From contig NZ_CP032489.1 of NCBI RefSeq assembly GCF_003600625.1, positions 372,001 to 436,000 of the forward strand: a stretch of DNA of 64,000 nucleotides, in the 5' to 3' direction. Position 1 is the first letter of the stretch, and each line of letters begins with the position of its first letter. Shown here piece by piece: positions 26,220-35,017 of this stretch. The DNA is from Arachidicoccus soli. Its GTDB lineage: Bacteria > Bacteroidota > Bacteroidia > Chitinophagales > Chitinophagaceae. The position numbers were made by a program, and so were the translations under genes. The notes under the pieces are model-generated. The model searched no databases. It worked only from the letters and a program-made list of their open reading frames with translations, and was not told the origin of the DNA.

Positions 26220-27983
26220 ATGAAATTATTTTTGTTATTATTAGTACTTATTTTGTCAACTTTCTTTAAAGTTGATGCACAACCTATCATTTATGTAAAT
26301 CAGGTTGCTTATGATGCAATGGCAGTAAAGACTGCAGTTATAAGTACAAATAAACCACTCCAGGATAACACAAATTTTTTCTTGACAAATACTTTTGGCA
26401 AAACTGTTTTCGAAGCAGCCTTGGGCAAGGAGCAACAAATCAATGAGTGGTTACCCGATAAATATCTTTATGTTGCTGATTTTAGTAAATTTAAAAGCCA
26501 AGGAAATTATAGGATAAGCCTGAAGGTAAATGGGAAAATTATTTTTTCTCTTCCTTTTAAAATTGGCAAAGAGTTATTGGCAAAATTGACCATCCCGGCT
26601 ATTGCACATTATTATCATAAACAAAGAGCAAATACACCTCAGGAGTTAGCAGCAGATAGCCACCTTCCTATTAATGGGAGTAATAAAACAGTCGATATGC
26701 GTGGTGGTTGGTGCGATGCTTCAGGAGATGTAAGTAAATATTTTTCTCATCTGGCTTATGCCAATTTTATGTCGCCACAGCAAACAGGGTTGGTTACTTG
26801 GTCATTGGCAAGTACAGTAGATAAAATACCCCAGTTATTGCAAAAGTGGGGCATTAAAGATTCTATAGAGGAAGAAGCTTTGTGGGGTGCAGATTATATG
26901 ATGCGTTCTTTGTCCGACAGCAATTTTTTTTACATGGTAGTCTTTAGTTATTTTAATAATAATCCTCAGGCTCGTAAAGTAGTTGGGCTAGAAGCCAATA
27001 GTGTTACCACTTCCGATTATCAATGTGCGTTCAGAGAAGGAGCGGGTATGGCTATTGCGGCCTTAGCACGCATCTCTCGTTGGAAAAAACATGGTGATTT
27101 TACTACACAGCAATATTTAAAGGGGGCTGAACTTGCTTTCAAAAATTTATTAGTAAACAATTTAAAATATGATGATAATCATCAAGAAAATATTATTGAT
27201 GATTATTGTGCATTGGTGGCAGCCTCTGAATTATGGATAGCTACTGGAAAGAATATTTATAAGTCCGAAGCGCGTAAACGCGCACGAAATCTAAATGCCC
27301 GCATGAATACTGCTGGTTATTTTATAGCTGATAATCGTACACGCATTTATTGGCATGCTTCCGATGCTGGACTTCCAATAGTAGCGTTGGCGCGTTATTT
27401 AGATGTCGAAAGAGATAAAACCTTGCGTAAAAAAGCACTTCTTACAATTAAGTCGGCATTGGATTACAATCTTCGTATCACCCATGATGTTGACAATCCT
27501 TTTGGCTATGCCCGGCAAACTTTCGATTTTCATGGAAAAATTAAAGAGGGATTTTTTATTCCGCATGATAATATTTCCGGCTGGTGGTGGCAAGGCGAAG
27601 ATGCAAGACTCGCTTCGTTGGCTACGGCTGCAATTATAGGTGGCAGGTTGGTCTATCCTGCTAAAGAAAGTTGGGGTATTAGAAAAAGCGTTGCTGAATA
27701 TGCTTCGCAGCAATTGAGTTGGATATTGGGCTGCAATCCTTATCAGATGTGCTTTATGTATGGTTTTGGAGAAAACAATGTCCCTTATATGCATTCAAAT
27801 TACGGTCATGGGTCTGAGCATGGAGGAATTTCAAATGGCATCACAGGTAAGCAAAGTGACGGTAGTGGGATAGAATTTAAATTGAAAGATAAAGGCAACG
27901 AATGGCGATGGACAGAGCAGTGGATCCCGCACGCAGCTTGGTTTCTACAAGCAGTTGCCGCAATAGCAGAAGAACATTCTTGA
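26220..27983 (+). CDS. Glycoside hydrolase family 9 enzyme with N-terminal Ig-like domain
   Basis: An exported 587-residue enzyme: signal peptide to about 20 (FFKVDA), an Ig-like CelD_N domain (about 22-115: YVNQVAYDAMAVKTAV), then a GH9 (alpha/alpha)6 barrel. The nucleophile-site motif reads GGWCDASGDVSKY with Asp166 and Asp170, one residue longer than the usual DAGD of endoglucanases. A candidate acid residue lies in the C-terminal NEWRWTEQWIPHA (Glu566 or Glu561). Ordinary GH9 are cellulases; the DASGD form with this overall shape also fits exo-beta-glucosaminidase-type GH9, which would suit a locus with a GH18 chitinase. Activity must be tested. Confidence 0.85.
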   Translation: MKLFLLLLVLILSTFFKVDAQPIIYVNQVAYDAMAVKTAVISTNKPLQDNTNFFLTNTFGKTVFEAALGKEQQINEWLPDKYLYVADFSKFKSQGNYRISLKVNGKIIFSLPFKIGKELLAKLTIPAIAHYYHKQRANTPQELAADSHLPINGSNKTVDMRGGWCDASGDVSKYFSHLAYANFMSPQQTGLVTWSLASTVDKIPQLLQKWGIKDSIEEEALWGADYMMRSLSDSNFFYMVVFSYFNNNPQARKVVGLEANSVTTSDYQCAFREGAGMAIAALARISRWKKHGDFTTQQYLKGAELAFKNLLVNNLKYDDNHQENIIDDYCALVAASELWIATGKNIYKSEARKRARNLNARMNTAGYFIADNRTRIYWHASDAGLPIVALARYLDVERDKTLRKKALLTIKSALDYNLRITHDVDNPFGYARQTFDFHGKIKEGFFIPHDNISGWWWQGEDARLASLATAAIIGGRLVYPAKESWGIRKSVAEYASQQLSWILGCNPYQMCFMYGFGENNVPYMHSNYGHGSEHGGISNGITGKQSDGSGIEFKLKDKGNEWRWTEQWIPHAAWFLQAVAAIAEEHS

Positions 27984-28023
27984 ACATTCAGTATAAAATA
28001 TTTATATTCCCTAAATTAATTAT

Positions 28024-29127
28024 ATGCAATCCAGAAATAAAATATTCGGCAGAACTTTAGCAATATTTCTAGTGTTTTTCTTTTCCATATCTTTAATTCA
28101 AGCCAATGCACAAATGGCAGCAAAACCGGTAATTGTTGGCTATGTTGGTGGTTATAAAGGGCTGGTGGATATGAATATGATACATCCCTCAAAACTAACC
28201 TATATCAATTATGCATTTGTAAATGTAATTGCTAATAGGGCTGTATTGACGAATTTAAAAACAGATACCATCAATCTTAAAAACCTGGCGGTATTAAAAA
28301 AGAAAGACCCCTCTCTCAAAGTTTTAATATCCATTGGTGGTTGGAGTTGGAGTAAAAATTTCTCAGATGCAGTACTTTCTGATACATCACGTAAGGCATT
28401 TGCACAAAGTGCGATCGCCATTGTGCGAAAATTTAATTTAGACGGAATTGATATAGATTGGGAATATCCCGGCAGTCTTGGTGCAAAAGATAATATTTAC
28501 CGCTCAGAAGATAAGCAAAATTATACATTGTTATTTCGCTCTTTGCGTGAAGCTTTAGATACTTTACAAAATGAAACAGGTCGTAAGATGCTACTTACAG
28601 CTGCTGTTGGAGGATTCCCTTCTTTCCTTCATACCACTGATATGGGCAAGGCACAGCAGTATCTTGACTATGTAAACCTTATGACTTATGATTTAGATGG
28701 GGGAGCTTTAACCCAACATCATACAAGCTTATTGGACGCTGATAGAACAATAAAAGCATTTGCTGCTGCTGGAGTGCCATACAATAAAATGCTGATGGGG
28801 ATTGCTTTTTATGGACATAGCTATATTGTAAAAAAGGATAGCAACAGAGGATTGGGAGATAGTATAGTTACACATGGCAGAGGTTATGGATACAGCTATA
28901 TCAAGGATAGTTTAATCGGTTATCATTATTACCGCGACCGTCATGCGAAAGCTGCTTATTGGTACAATCCGACAAATAATGAATTTATCACGGCAGACGA
29001 TACTTGGTCTGTAAAGTTGAAATGTCAATATGTGTTATATCACAAAATGGCAGGTGTTATGTTTTGGGAATATGTTTCCGACCCCAAGGAATATCTCTTA
29101 GATGAAATCGATAATATAATAAAGTAG
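28024..29127 (+). CDS. Glycoside hydrolase family 18 chitinase-like enzyme
   Basis: An exported 367-residue GH18 enzyme (signal peptide LIQANAQ, cleavage near 30). The catalytic motif DGIDIDWEYPG holds Asp140, Asp143, Asp145 and acid Glu147, so it should be active by the substrate-assisted mechanism. SIGGWSWSKNF (103-113) and MTYDLDGG are the other conserved blocks, and the C-terminal MFWEYVSDP matches the family. The short chitinase insertion between strands is small, so endo- or exo-action is unclear. It lies 40 bases after the GH9 gene and 73 before GH3. It ties the PUL to chitin or a GlcNAc-containing polymer. Confidence 0.92.
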   Translation: MQSRNKIFGRTLAIFLVFFFSISLIQANAQMAAKPVIVGYVGGYKGLVDMNMIHPSKLTYINYAFVNVIANRAVLTNLKTDTINLKNLAVLKKKDPSLKVLISIGGWSWSKNFSDAVLSDTSRKAFAQSAIAIVRKFNLDGIDIDWEYPGSLGAKDNIYRSEDKQNYTLLFRSLREALDTLQNETGRKMLLTAAVGGFPSFLHTTDMGKAQQYLDYVNLMTYDLDGGALTQHHTSLLDADRTIKAFAAAGVPYNKMLMGIAFYGHSYIVKKDSNRGLGDSIVTHGRGYGYSYIKDSLIGYHYYRDRHAKAAYWYNPTNNEFITADDTWSVKLKCQYVLYHKMAGVMFWEYVSDPKEYLLDEIDNIIK

Positions 29128-29200
29128 TATTAGTAAAATTATAAACAAATATAAAAAGATTAAATACAATAAATTTCAAATATATTTATCCTTATAACGA

Positions 29201-31486
29201 ATGAAGCAAACCATAAAATATATCCTTTTTTCTGCAATAGCTTTTTGCTCTAATAATATACTAAATGCACAAAATCTACCTTGTCCCTTCATCGATTTCT
29301 TGATGGGTAAGATGACATTAGAAGAGAAGATTGGTCAACTTAATTTAGCTGTCATCAACAATGGGGTTCTTACGGGGACAGCAATAAGTACGGGCGTTGA
29401 CCAGAAAATTAAAGCTGGTCAGGCAGGTGGCGTATTTGGCACTTGGGATATTGATCAAATCAAAAAATTACAAGGTCTTGCGGTACAGGGATCCAGATTA
29501 CATATTCCTCTTCTTTTTGGGTTAGATGTCATTCATGGTCATCAAACCATCTTTCCGGTTCCACTTGCCCTCTCCTGCTCTTGGGATACCTCGTTGGTGA
29601 AAGCAGTAGCGCGTACCGCAGCGATAGAAGCTTCAGCAGATGGTATCAACTGGGTGTATTCTCCGATGGTGGATATTTCCCGGGATGCACGCTGGGGAAG
29701 AGATGTGGAAGGCGCAGGCGAAGATCCTTTTTTAGGTGCGCAAATGGCAAAAGCAATGGTCGAGGGTTACCAGGGAAATAACTTAATGGCTAACAATACG
29801 GTAATGGCATGCGTAAAACATTTTGCCTTGTATGGTGCTGCTATGGCAGGCCGTGATTATACCGGCGTTGATATGGGCAGACAAGAGATGTATCAATATT
29901 ATTTCCCTCCATATAAAGCCGCTGTAGATGCCGGAGCCGGAAGCGTAATGGCCTCTTTTAATGATGTAAACGGGCTTCCGTCAGCAGCCAACAAATGGCT
30001 TTTGACCGATGTTTTGCGTAAGCAATGGGGATTCAAAGGTTTCGTAGTTAGTGATTACGGAGCTATTAACGAACTGACTACAAGAGGTTTAGGTGATGCG
30101 CAAACCATTGCCGCCCTTGCCTTAAACGCCGGCAACGATATGGAGATGGTGGGGGATAATTATTTAGGTACACTTAAAAAATCGGTGGCCTCTGGTTTGG
30201 TAACTATGCAAACATTAGATGCAGCCTGTAGAAGGATTTTAGAAGCAAAATACAAACTGGGACTATTTGAAGACCCTTATAAATATATTAATGTTCAAAG
30301 AGCCAAAACAGAAGAGCTTACCAAAAGTCATCTAGAACAAGCCCGCAAAACAGCCGAAAGGACATTTGTTTTACTAAAAAATAAAAATCAACGCTTACCC
30401 CTGAAACGCAAAGGTACAATTGCCGTGATTGGACCATTAGCGGATAGCAAAATAAATATGCCCGGTGCTTGGAGCGTGGCAGACGATTACCACAATTCGG
30501 TTACGGTTTTGGAAGGAATACAAGCCGCACTCAAAAACAAGGCCACCGTTTTATACCAAAAAGGAGCCAATATTACAGATGATTCTTTATTAAAGTTAAG
30601 AGTAAATAGTTTCAAAGAAGAAATTACGACAGATAAAAGAACACCTCAGCAGATGATTACTGATGCAGTAAAAATTGCACGGAAATCCGATGTTATTATT
30701 GCTGTAGTTGGCGAAGCGGCCGATATGAGTGGCGAATCGGCGAGTAGAACCGATATCGGTATTCCTCATAGTCAGTTAAACCTTTTGAAGGCCTTACATA
30801 AAACCGGTAAGCCTATAGTAGCAGTGCTTTTCAATGGCAGGCCATTAACTTTAAATTGGGAAAATGATCATTGCGATGCTATTCTGGATACCTGGTTTGG
30901 AGGATTTGAAGCAGGTAATGCCATTGCAGATGTATTGTTTGGAAAATACAATCCTTCCGGGAAAATAACCATGTCATTCCCTCGCAATGTTGGGCAAATA
31001 CCTATTTTCTATAACGAAAGAAGAACCGGAAGGCCATTCGACGAGAATAAAGATGCTTCTAAATATAAATCAGATTATCTGGATGTATCTAACACGCCCT
31101 TGTTCCCATTTGGTTACGGACTCAGTTATACCAATTTTTCTTATGACAAAATTGAATTGTCTAAAACAAGATTAAAAGCTGATGAGACTTTAAACGCAAG
31201 TGTCAAAATTACCAATACCGGCAAATACGCAGGCGAAGAAGTGGTACAATTATATATCACCGATCCGGTGGCACGCACGACGCGTAGTGTAGAAGATTTA
31301 AGAGGCTTTAAAAAAATATTCCTTCAACCGGGAGAAAGTAAAGATGTGACATTCAGTATTACTCCGGAAGATTTAAAATATTACGATTACGATTTAAAAT
31401 ACGATTGGGATGCCGGAGACTTTATTATAAAAATAGGGACCAACTCAAGAGACACGCAATCTGCAACTGTTATTTGGAATAAGTAA
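29201..31486 (+). CDS. Glycoside hydrolase family 3 beta-glucosidase (BglX-like)
   Basis: A 761-residue exported enzyme (signal peptide to NNILNAQ, about 24) with the three-part GH3 layout: (beta/alpha)8 barrel with nucleophile Asp285 (GFVVSDYGAI) and KHF at 206-208, the alpha/beta sandwich (about 390-625: VIAVVGEAADMSGESASR), and a fibronectin-like C-terminal domain (about 660-755: VKITNTGKYAGEEVVQLYI). It should release terminal glucose from beta-glucan oligosaccharides in the periplasm. It is followed by two GH30 genes; the GH30 plus GH3 combination is the core of known beta-1,6-glucan loci in Bacteroides. Confidence 0.93.
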   Translation: MKQTIKYILFSAIAFCSNNILNAQNLPCPFIDFLMGKMTLEEKIGQLNLAVINNGVLTGTAISTGVDQKIKAGQAGGVFGTWDIDQIKKLQGLAVQGSRLHIPLLFGLDVIHGHQTIFPVPLALSCSWDTSLVKAVARTAAIEASADGINWVYSPMVDISRDARWGRDVEGAGEDPFLGAQMAKAMVEGYQGNNLMANNTVMACVKHFALYGAAMAGRDYTGVDMGRQEMYQYYFPPYKAAVDAGAGSVMASFNDVNGLPSAANKWLLTDVLRKQWGFKGFVVSDYGAINELTTRGLGDAQTIAALALNAGNDMEMVGDNYLGTLKKSVASGLVTMQTLDAACRRILEAKYKLGLFEDPYKYINVQRAKTEELTKSHLEQARKTAERTFVLLKNKNQRLPLKRKGTIAVIGPLADSKINMPGAWSVADDYHNSVTVLEGIQAALKNKATVLYQKGANITDDSLLKLRVNSFKEEITTDKRTPQQMITDAVKIARKSDVIIAVVGEAADMSGESASRTDIGIPHSQLNLLKALHKTGKPIVAVLFNGRPLTLNWENDHCDAILDTWFGGFEAGNAIADVLFGKYNPSGKITMSFPRNVGQIPIFYNERRTGRPFDENKDASKYKSDYLDVSNTPLFPFGYGLSYTNFSYDKIELSKTRLKADETLNASVKITNTGKYAGEEVVQLYITDPVARTTRSVEDLRGFKKIFLQPGESKDVTFSITPEDLKYYDYDLKYDWDAGDFIIKIGTNSRDTQSATVIWNK

Positions 31487-31508
31487 ATCCATAAAAGTAT
31501 AGCTTAAA

Positions 31509-32993
31509 ATGAAGAAAATTAATTACATTATTATCGGTATGAGTTTGGTTTTAGCGAGTTGTCAGCAACCCCATCAAAAGACAAGCGCTCAAGAAAAATC
31601 TACCTTAGACGAAATAGCCTTTAAAATGGCTGGTAAAAAAGCAATTGTTTATACAACTGCAGAAGGCACCAATGAACGTATTAGTCCAACCGATACGATT
31701 AGTTTTGAAGCAGAGCCACAACCTTTGGAAACAGATATTTGTGTATTTGTAGATCCTACACACCAGTTTCAAAAAATTACAGGCTTTGGAGGTGCACTCA
31801 CCGATGCATCCGCGGAGACATTTGCCAAAATGCCCAAAAATATTCAGGATAGTATTATCAATGCTTATTACGATTCCACCTCCGGCATTGGTTACACTTT
31901 TGGTCGCACCAATATCAATAGTTGCGATTTTTCGAGCGACAGCTATACCTATGTAAAAGACAATGATAGCGCTCTAAAAAGTTTTTCTGTACAGCACGAT
32001 GAACAATTTAAAATCCCCTTGATAAAAAGAGTCAACCAAAAACTCGATGGCAATTTAAAATTATTCGCAAGCCCTTGGACCCCTCCAGCCTGGATGAAAG
32101 ACAACAACGATATGTTGCACGGGGGCCATTTGAAAAAAGAATATTATGCAGCTTGGGCCAATTATTTTATCAAATTCATAGAAGCCTATAAAGCTGAAGG
32201 TATCAATATTTGGGGCGTAAGCGTGCAGAACGAGCCGATGGCTAAACAAAAATGGGAGTCTTGCATTTTTACCGCTGAAGAAGAAAGGGATTTTATAAAA
32301 GATGCTTTGGGTCCGGCATTTGACAAAGCTGGAATGCAAGATAAAAAAATCATTGCCTGGGATCATAATAGAGATCTCGCTTATCAATATGCAAGTACTA
32401 TTTTAAACGATTCTGCTGCCGCAAAATATGTATGGGGAATCGGATTTCATTGGTATGAAACCTGGACAAAGAGCACACCTCTATTCAACAATATCATTCG
32501 CCTGCATGAATCTTTTCCCAACGTAAACTTACTATTCACCGAAGGTTGCAAAGAGAAATTTGATTTTAATAAAATAAATGACTGGAGTTTAGGAGAACTC
32601 TATGCCAACAATATTTTAAATGATTTAAACAACGGCATTACCGCCTACTGTGATTGGAATATTCTGGTAGATCAAACAGGGGGCCCCAATCATGTGAGCA
32701 ACTTCTGTTTTGCACCATTGGTGGGCGATGTAAATTCCGGAAAGCTCTATTATACCAATGAATATTGGTATATCGGGCAGTTCTCTAAGTTTATCCGTCC
32801 GGGCGCAAGAAGGGTCAGCACCACGACAAATAGAGATATTTTACAAGCCACCTCTTTTCTCAATAAAAACGGGCAATTGGCAACGGTTGTTTTAAACAGA
32901 ACCGACACACCTATTGCTTATCATTTATGGATAAACGGACAATGGGCAGCGGAACTGGCCAAACCACATAGCATTGCAACAATCTTATTTTAA
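31509..32993 (+). CDS. Glycoside hydrolase family 30 lipoprotein 1
   Basis: A 494-residue lipoprotein (lipobox VLASC, Cys18), so it is likely to sit on the cell surface. The clan-A catalytic pair is visible: acid/base Glu242 (GVSVQNEPMAKQKWESC) and nucleophile Glu345 (VNLLFTEGCKEK). FGGALTDASAETF and ASPWTPPAWMKDNND are conserved GH30 blocks. The C-terminal beta-sandwich follows. GH30 of this kind includes endo-beta-1,6-glucanases and glucosylceramidase-like beta-glucosidases; no close subfamily can be proved here. It begins 22 bases after the GH3 gene, consistent with co-transcription. Confidence 0.92.
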   Translation: MKKINYIIIGMSLVLASCQQPHQKTSAQEKSTLDEIAFKMAGKKAIVYTTAEGTNERISPTDTISFEAEPQPLETDICVFVDPTHQFQKITGFGGALTDASAETFAKMPKNIQDSIINAYYDSTSGIGYTFGRTNINSCDFSSDSYTYVKDNDSALKSFSVQHDEQFKIPLIKRVNQKLDGNLKLFASPWTPPAWMKDNNDMLHGGHLKKEYYAAWANYFIKFIEAYKAEGINIWGVSVQNEPMAKQKWESCIFTAEEERDFIKDALGPAFDKAGMQDKKIIAWDHNRDLAYQYASTILNDSAAAKYVWGIGFHWYETWTKSTPLFNNIIRLHESFPNVNLLFTEGCKEKFDFNKINDWSLGELYANNILNDLNNGITAYCDWNILVDQTGGPNHVSNFCFAPLVGDVNSGKLYYTNEYWYIGQFSKFIRPGARRVSTTTNRDILQATSFLNKNGQLATVVLNRTDTPIAYHLWINGQWAAELAKPHSIATILF

Positions 32994-33104
32994 CCAAATC
33001 TTCAAACAAAATTTTCTCATCAATTAATTCAATTATTCACCAAACATGGCAGTTCGAAAGATAGGACTTAATCGAATTGCTTTTTTGACTAAAAAAATAA
33101 AAAA

Positions 33105-34559
33105 ATGCATCATCAAAAAAATATTTTTTGCTATTGCTTTCTTACACTTTGTTTAATTTCATGTGCTAAGAAAGAAGTGCTTTCTCAATCTAATAAGGAA
33201 AGCAATCAGACAACCACCCCACCAAAAAATTATGAAGATATAGATGTATGGCTTACGCAGGGAGATAAATCATTTTTATTTAAAGAAAGAAAAAATGTAG
33301 TAATCTTTAATAATGTGGCAAACCAGAATGCGACTATTGAAGTGGACTCTACAAAAAAGTACCAACAAATTGATGGCTTTGGATTTTGCCTTACCGATGG
33401 AAGTGCTTACTTAATGAATAAAATGTCTTCGGATAGTAAAGCTAAATTATTAAAAGAATTGTTCGCTACTGACAGTAGTAATATTGGCATCAGTTATATA
33501 AGAGTTAGTATCGGTGCATCAGATTTAAGCAGCAATGTTTATACTTATGACGATATGTCTAATGGGCAAACAGATTCGACTCTCACAAATTTTAGTATTG
33601 CCGAGGCAAAAACTGATTTAATTCCTATTTTAAAACAAATATTGGCCATCAATCCCAACATAAAAATACTTGGTTCGCCATGGTCTGCTCCATCCTGGAT
33701 GAAGGATAATAACAATTCAAAAGGAGGCAGTCTATTGTCAAAGTATTATTATTCCTATGCAAATTATTTTGTAAAATATATACAATCTATGCAAGCAGCA
33801 GGCATAAAAATAGATGCCATTACACCGCAAAACGAACCATTAAACCCCAACAATAATCCAAGCATGTATATGACTGCAAAAGATGAAGCAGACTTTATTA
33901 AAAATGCCTTAGGACCTGCTTTTGCCAATGCTGGAATTACCACAAAAATTATTGTGTATGACCACAATTGCGATGTGCCGCAATATCCTTTAACTATTTT
34001 AAATGATGCCGATGCAGCTCAATATGTTGACGGCTCTGCATTCCATTTGTATGCTGGAGATATTTCAGCACTTTCTACATTACATAATTCTTTCCCCAAT
34101 AAAAATGTTTATTTCACAGAACAATACACTCCTTCCTCTGGCTCATTTAGCGGCGACCTTTCTTGGGCAATCAACAATTTAATTGTAGGTGCTACGCAAA
34201 ACTGGAGTAAGAACGTTTTGGAATGGAACTTGGCATCAGACCCAAATTTAGAACCTCATACACCTGGTGGTTGCAATACTTGTTTAGGCGCCATTACCAT
34301 TGATGGTGATTTGGTAACACGCAATCAATCTTATTATATTATTGCACACGCATCAAAATTTGTGAGACCAGGTTCTTACAGAATTTTGTCTAGCAACATT
34401 GCTAATATTTCAAGCGTAGCATTTCTTACACCTGATGGAAGAAAGGTTTTAATTGCCTTGAACACAAGCAATGCATCACAAACCTTTAATATCAAATACA
34501 AGGGCAATATCGCCCAAACCAGTTTAAACCCAGGCGCCGTAGCCACTTATGTGTGGTAA
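33105..34559 (+). CDS. Glycoside hydrolase family 30 lipoprotein 2
   Basis: A 484-residue lipoprotein (lipobox CLISC, Cys20) with a flexible Ser/Thr/Pro linker (about 27-42). Catalytic residues are Glu244 (ITPQNEPLNPNN) and Glu339 (VYFTEQYTPSSG). It differs much from the first GH30, with shorter loops near the acid/base (NPNNNPSMYMT) and FGFCLTDGSAYLM in place of FGGALTDASAETF. The pair therefore probably has different specificities, for example endo-beta-1,6-glucanase plus another beta-glucan linkage. It is the last gene of the PUL, and only 100 bases separate its stop from the small minus-strand ORF at the island edge. Confidence 0.9.
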   Translation: MHHQKNIFCYCFLTLCLISCAKKEVLSQSNKESNQTTTPPKNYEDIDVWLTQGDKSFLFKERKNVVIFNNVANQNATIEVDSTKKYQQIDGFGFCLTDGSAYLMNKMSSDSKAKLLKELFATDSSNIGISYIRVSIGASDLSSNVYTYDDMSNGQTDSTLTNFSIAEAKTDLIPILKQILAINPNIKILGSPWSAPSWMKDNNNSKGGSLLSKYYYSYANYFVKYIQSMQAAGIKIDAITPQNEPLNPNNNPSMYMTAKDEADFIKNALGPAFANAGITTKIIVYDHNCDVPQYPLTILNDADAAQYVDGSAFHLYAGDISALSTLHNSFPNKNVYFTEQYTPSSGSFSGDLSWAINNLIVGATQNWSKNVLEWNLASDPNLEPHTPGGCNTCLGAITIDGDLVTRNQSYYIIAHASKFVRPGSYRILSSNIANISSVAFLTPDGRKVLIALNTSNASQTFNIKYKGNIAQTSLNPGAVATYVW

Positions 34560-34662
34560 ATAACTCTTGTCATGTAATATTAAAAAGGGCAAGCCTGTAT
34601 GATTGGTTCTCATGTAAATGCCTGTTCCAAAATATCGAACAAAGGTTTTAATTCTCCGCTTC

Positions 34663-34833
34663 TCATTCGTTATCCAATCCTTTAAGATACTGTTTATAGG
34701 TTATTTTAGCTGTTTCAATACATCGTGGGTCATCAGTAAGCACAAGGTCTGTATAAACTAATAAATAGGGCACTATTTGAGGCAATTCAACGTTCAACCC
34801 GGAATAAGCACAACCATTCTTCAACAAAATCAT
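34663..34833 (-). CDS. Small 56-residue ORF at the tRNA-island boundary
   Basis: The minus-strand ATG at 34833 follows AAAGGAGG by about eight bases, an unusually strong Shine-Dalgarno for this phylum. The ORF encodes 56 residues starting MILLKNGCAYSGLNVELPQ and ends in a TGA that overlaps the ATG of a further 18-codon ORF. No family is recognised. Its first part is duplicated in the second boundary repeat, where it is broken by the IS3 end (26 codons left). It may be the first gene of an element that inserts at tRNA-Phe; this is an inference. Confidence 0.45.
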   Translation of the reverse strand: MILLKNGCAYSGLNVELPQIVPYLLVYTDLVLTDDPRCIETAKITYKQYLKGLDNE

Positions 34834-34919
34834 AGCATTTTCCTCCTTTTTTTAACGTTTTTGTTAACGTTTCTGTTTTACTATGATTTCTGACAATCCA
34901 ACAGGAGTCTTTAAGGACA

Positions 34920-34957
34920 TAAAAAAGCCGGAACTCTTGCTGTTCTTGAGTTCCGAC
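34920..34957 (-). terminator. Terminator in the left boundary repeat
   Basis: Stem GTCGGAACTC / GAGTTCCGGC on the minus strand followed by T-run; a copy of the terminator behind tRNA-Phe. Confidence 0.7.
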
Positions 34958-34962
34958 TTTCG

Positions 34963-35004
34963 TGGTGTGGGCCGGGATCGAACCGGCGACACAAGGATTT
35001 TCAG
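34963..35004 (-). pseudogene. tRNA-Phe 3' fragment (42 nt)
   Basis: It is identical to the last 42 bases of the intact tRNA-Phe at 42043-42115, from position C32 to the discriminator A. The 5' half is missing, so it cannot be a tRNA. It marks an old integration boundary. Confidence 0.9.
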
Positions 35005-35017
35005 AAATCAAAAGTGG

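Larger units (their letters stand above)
34796..35004. repeat. Left boundary direct repeat of the tRNA-Phe island (att-like)
   Basis: These 209 bases match 41874-42084 with three substitutions and two one-base gaps. The repeat includes the tRNA-Phe 3' half from C32 in the anticodon loop, the terminator, and the start of the small ORF. It ends exactly inside the anticodon loop, the usual crossover place for tyrosine recombinases. Confidence 0.85.
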
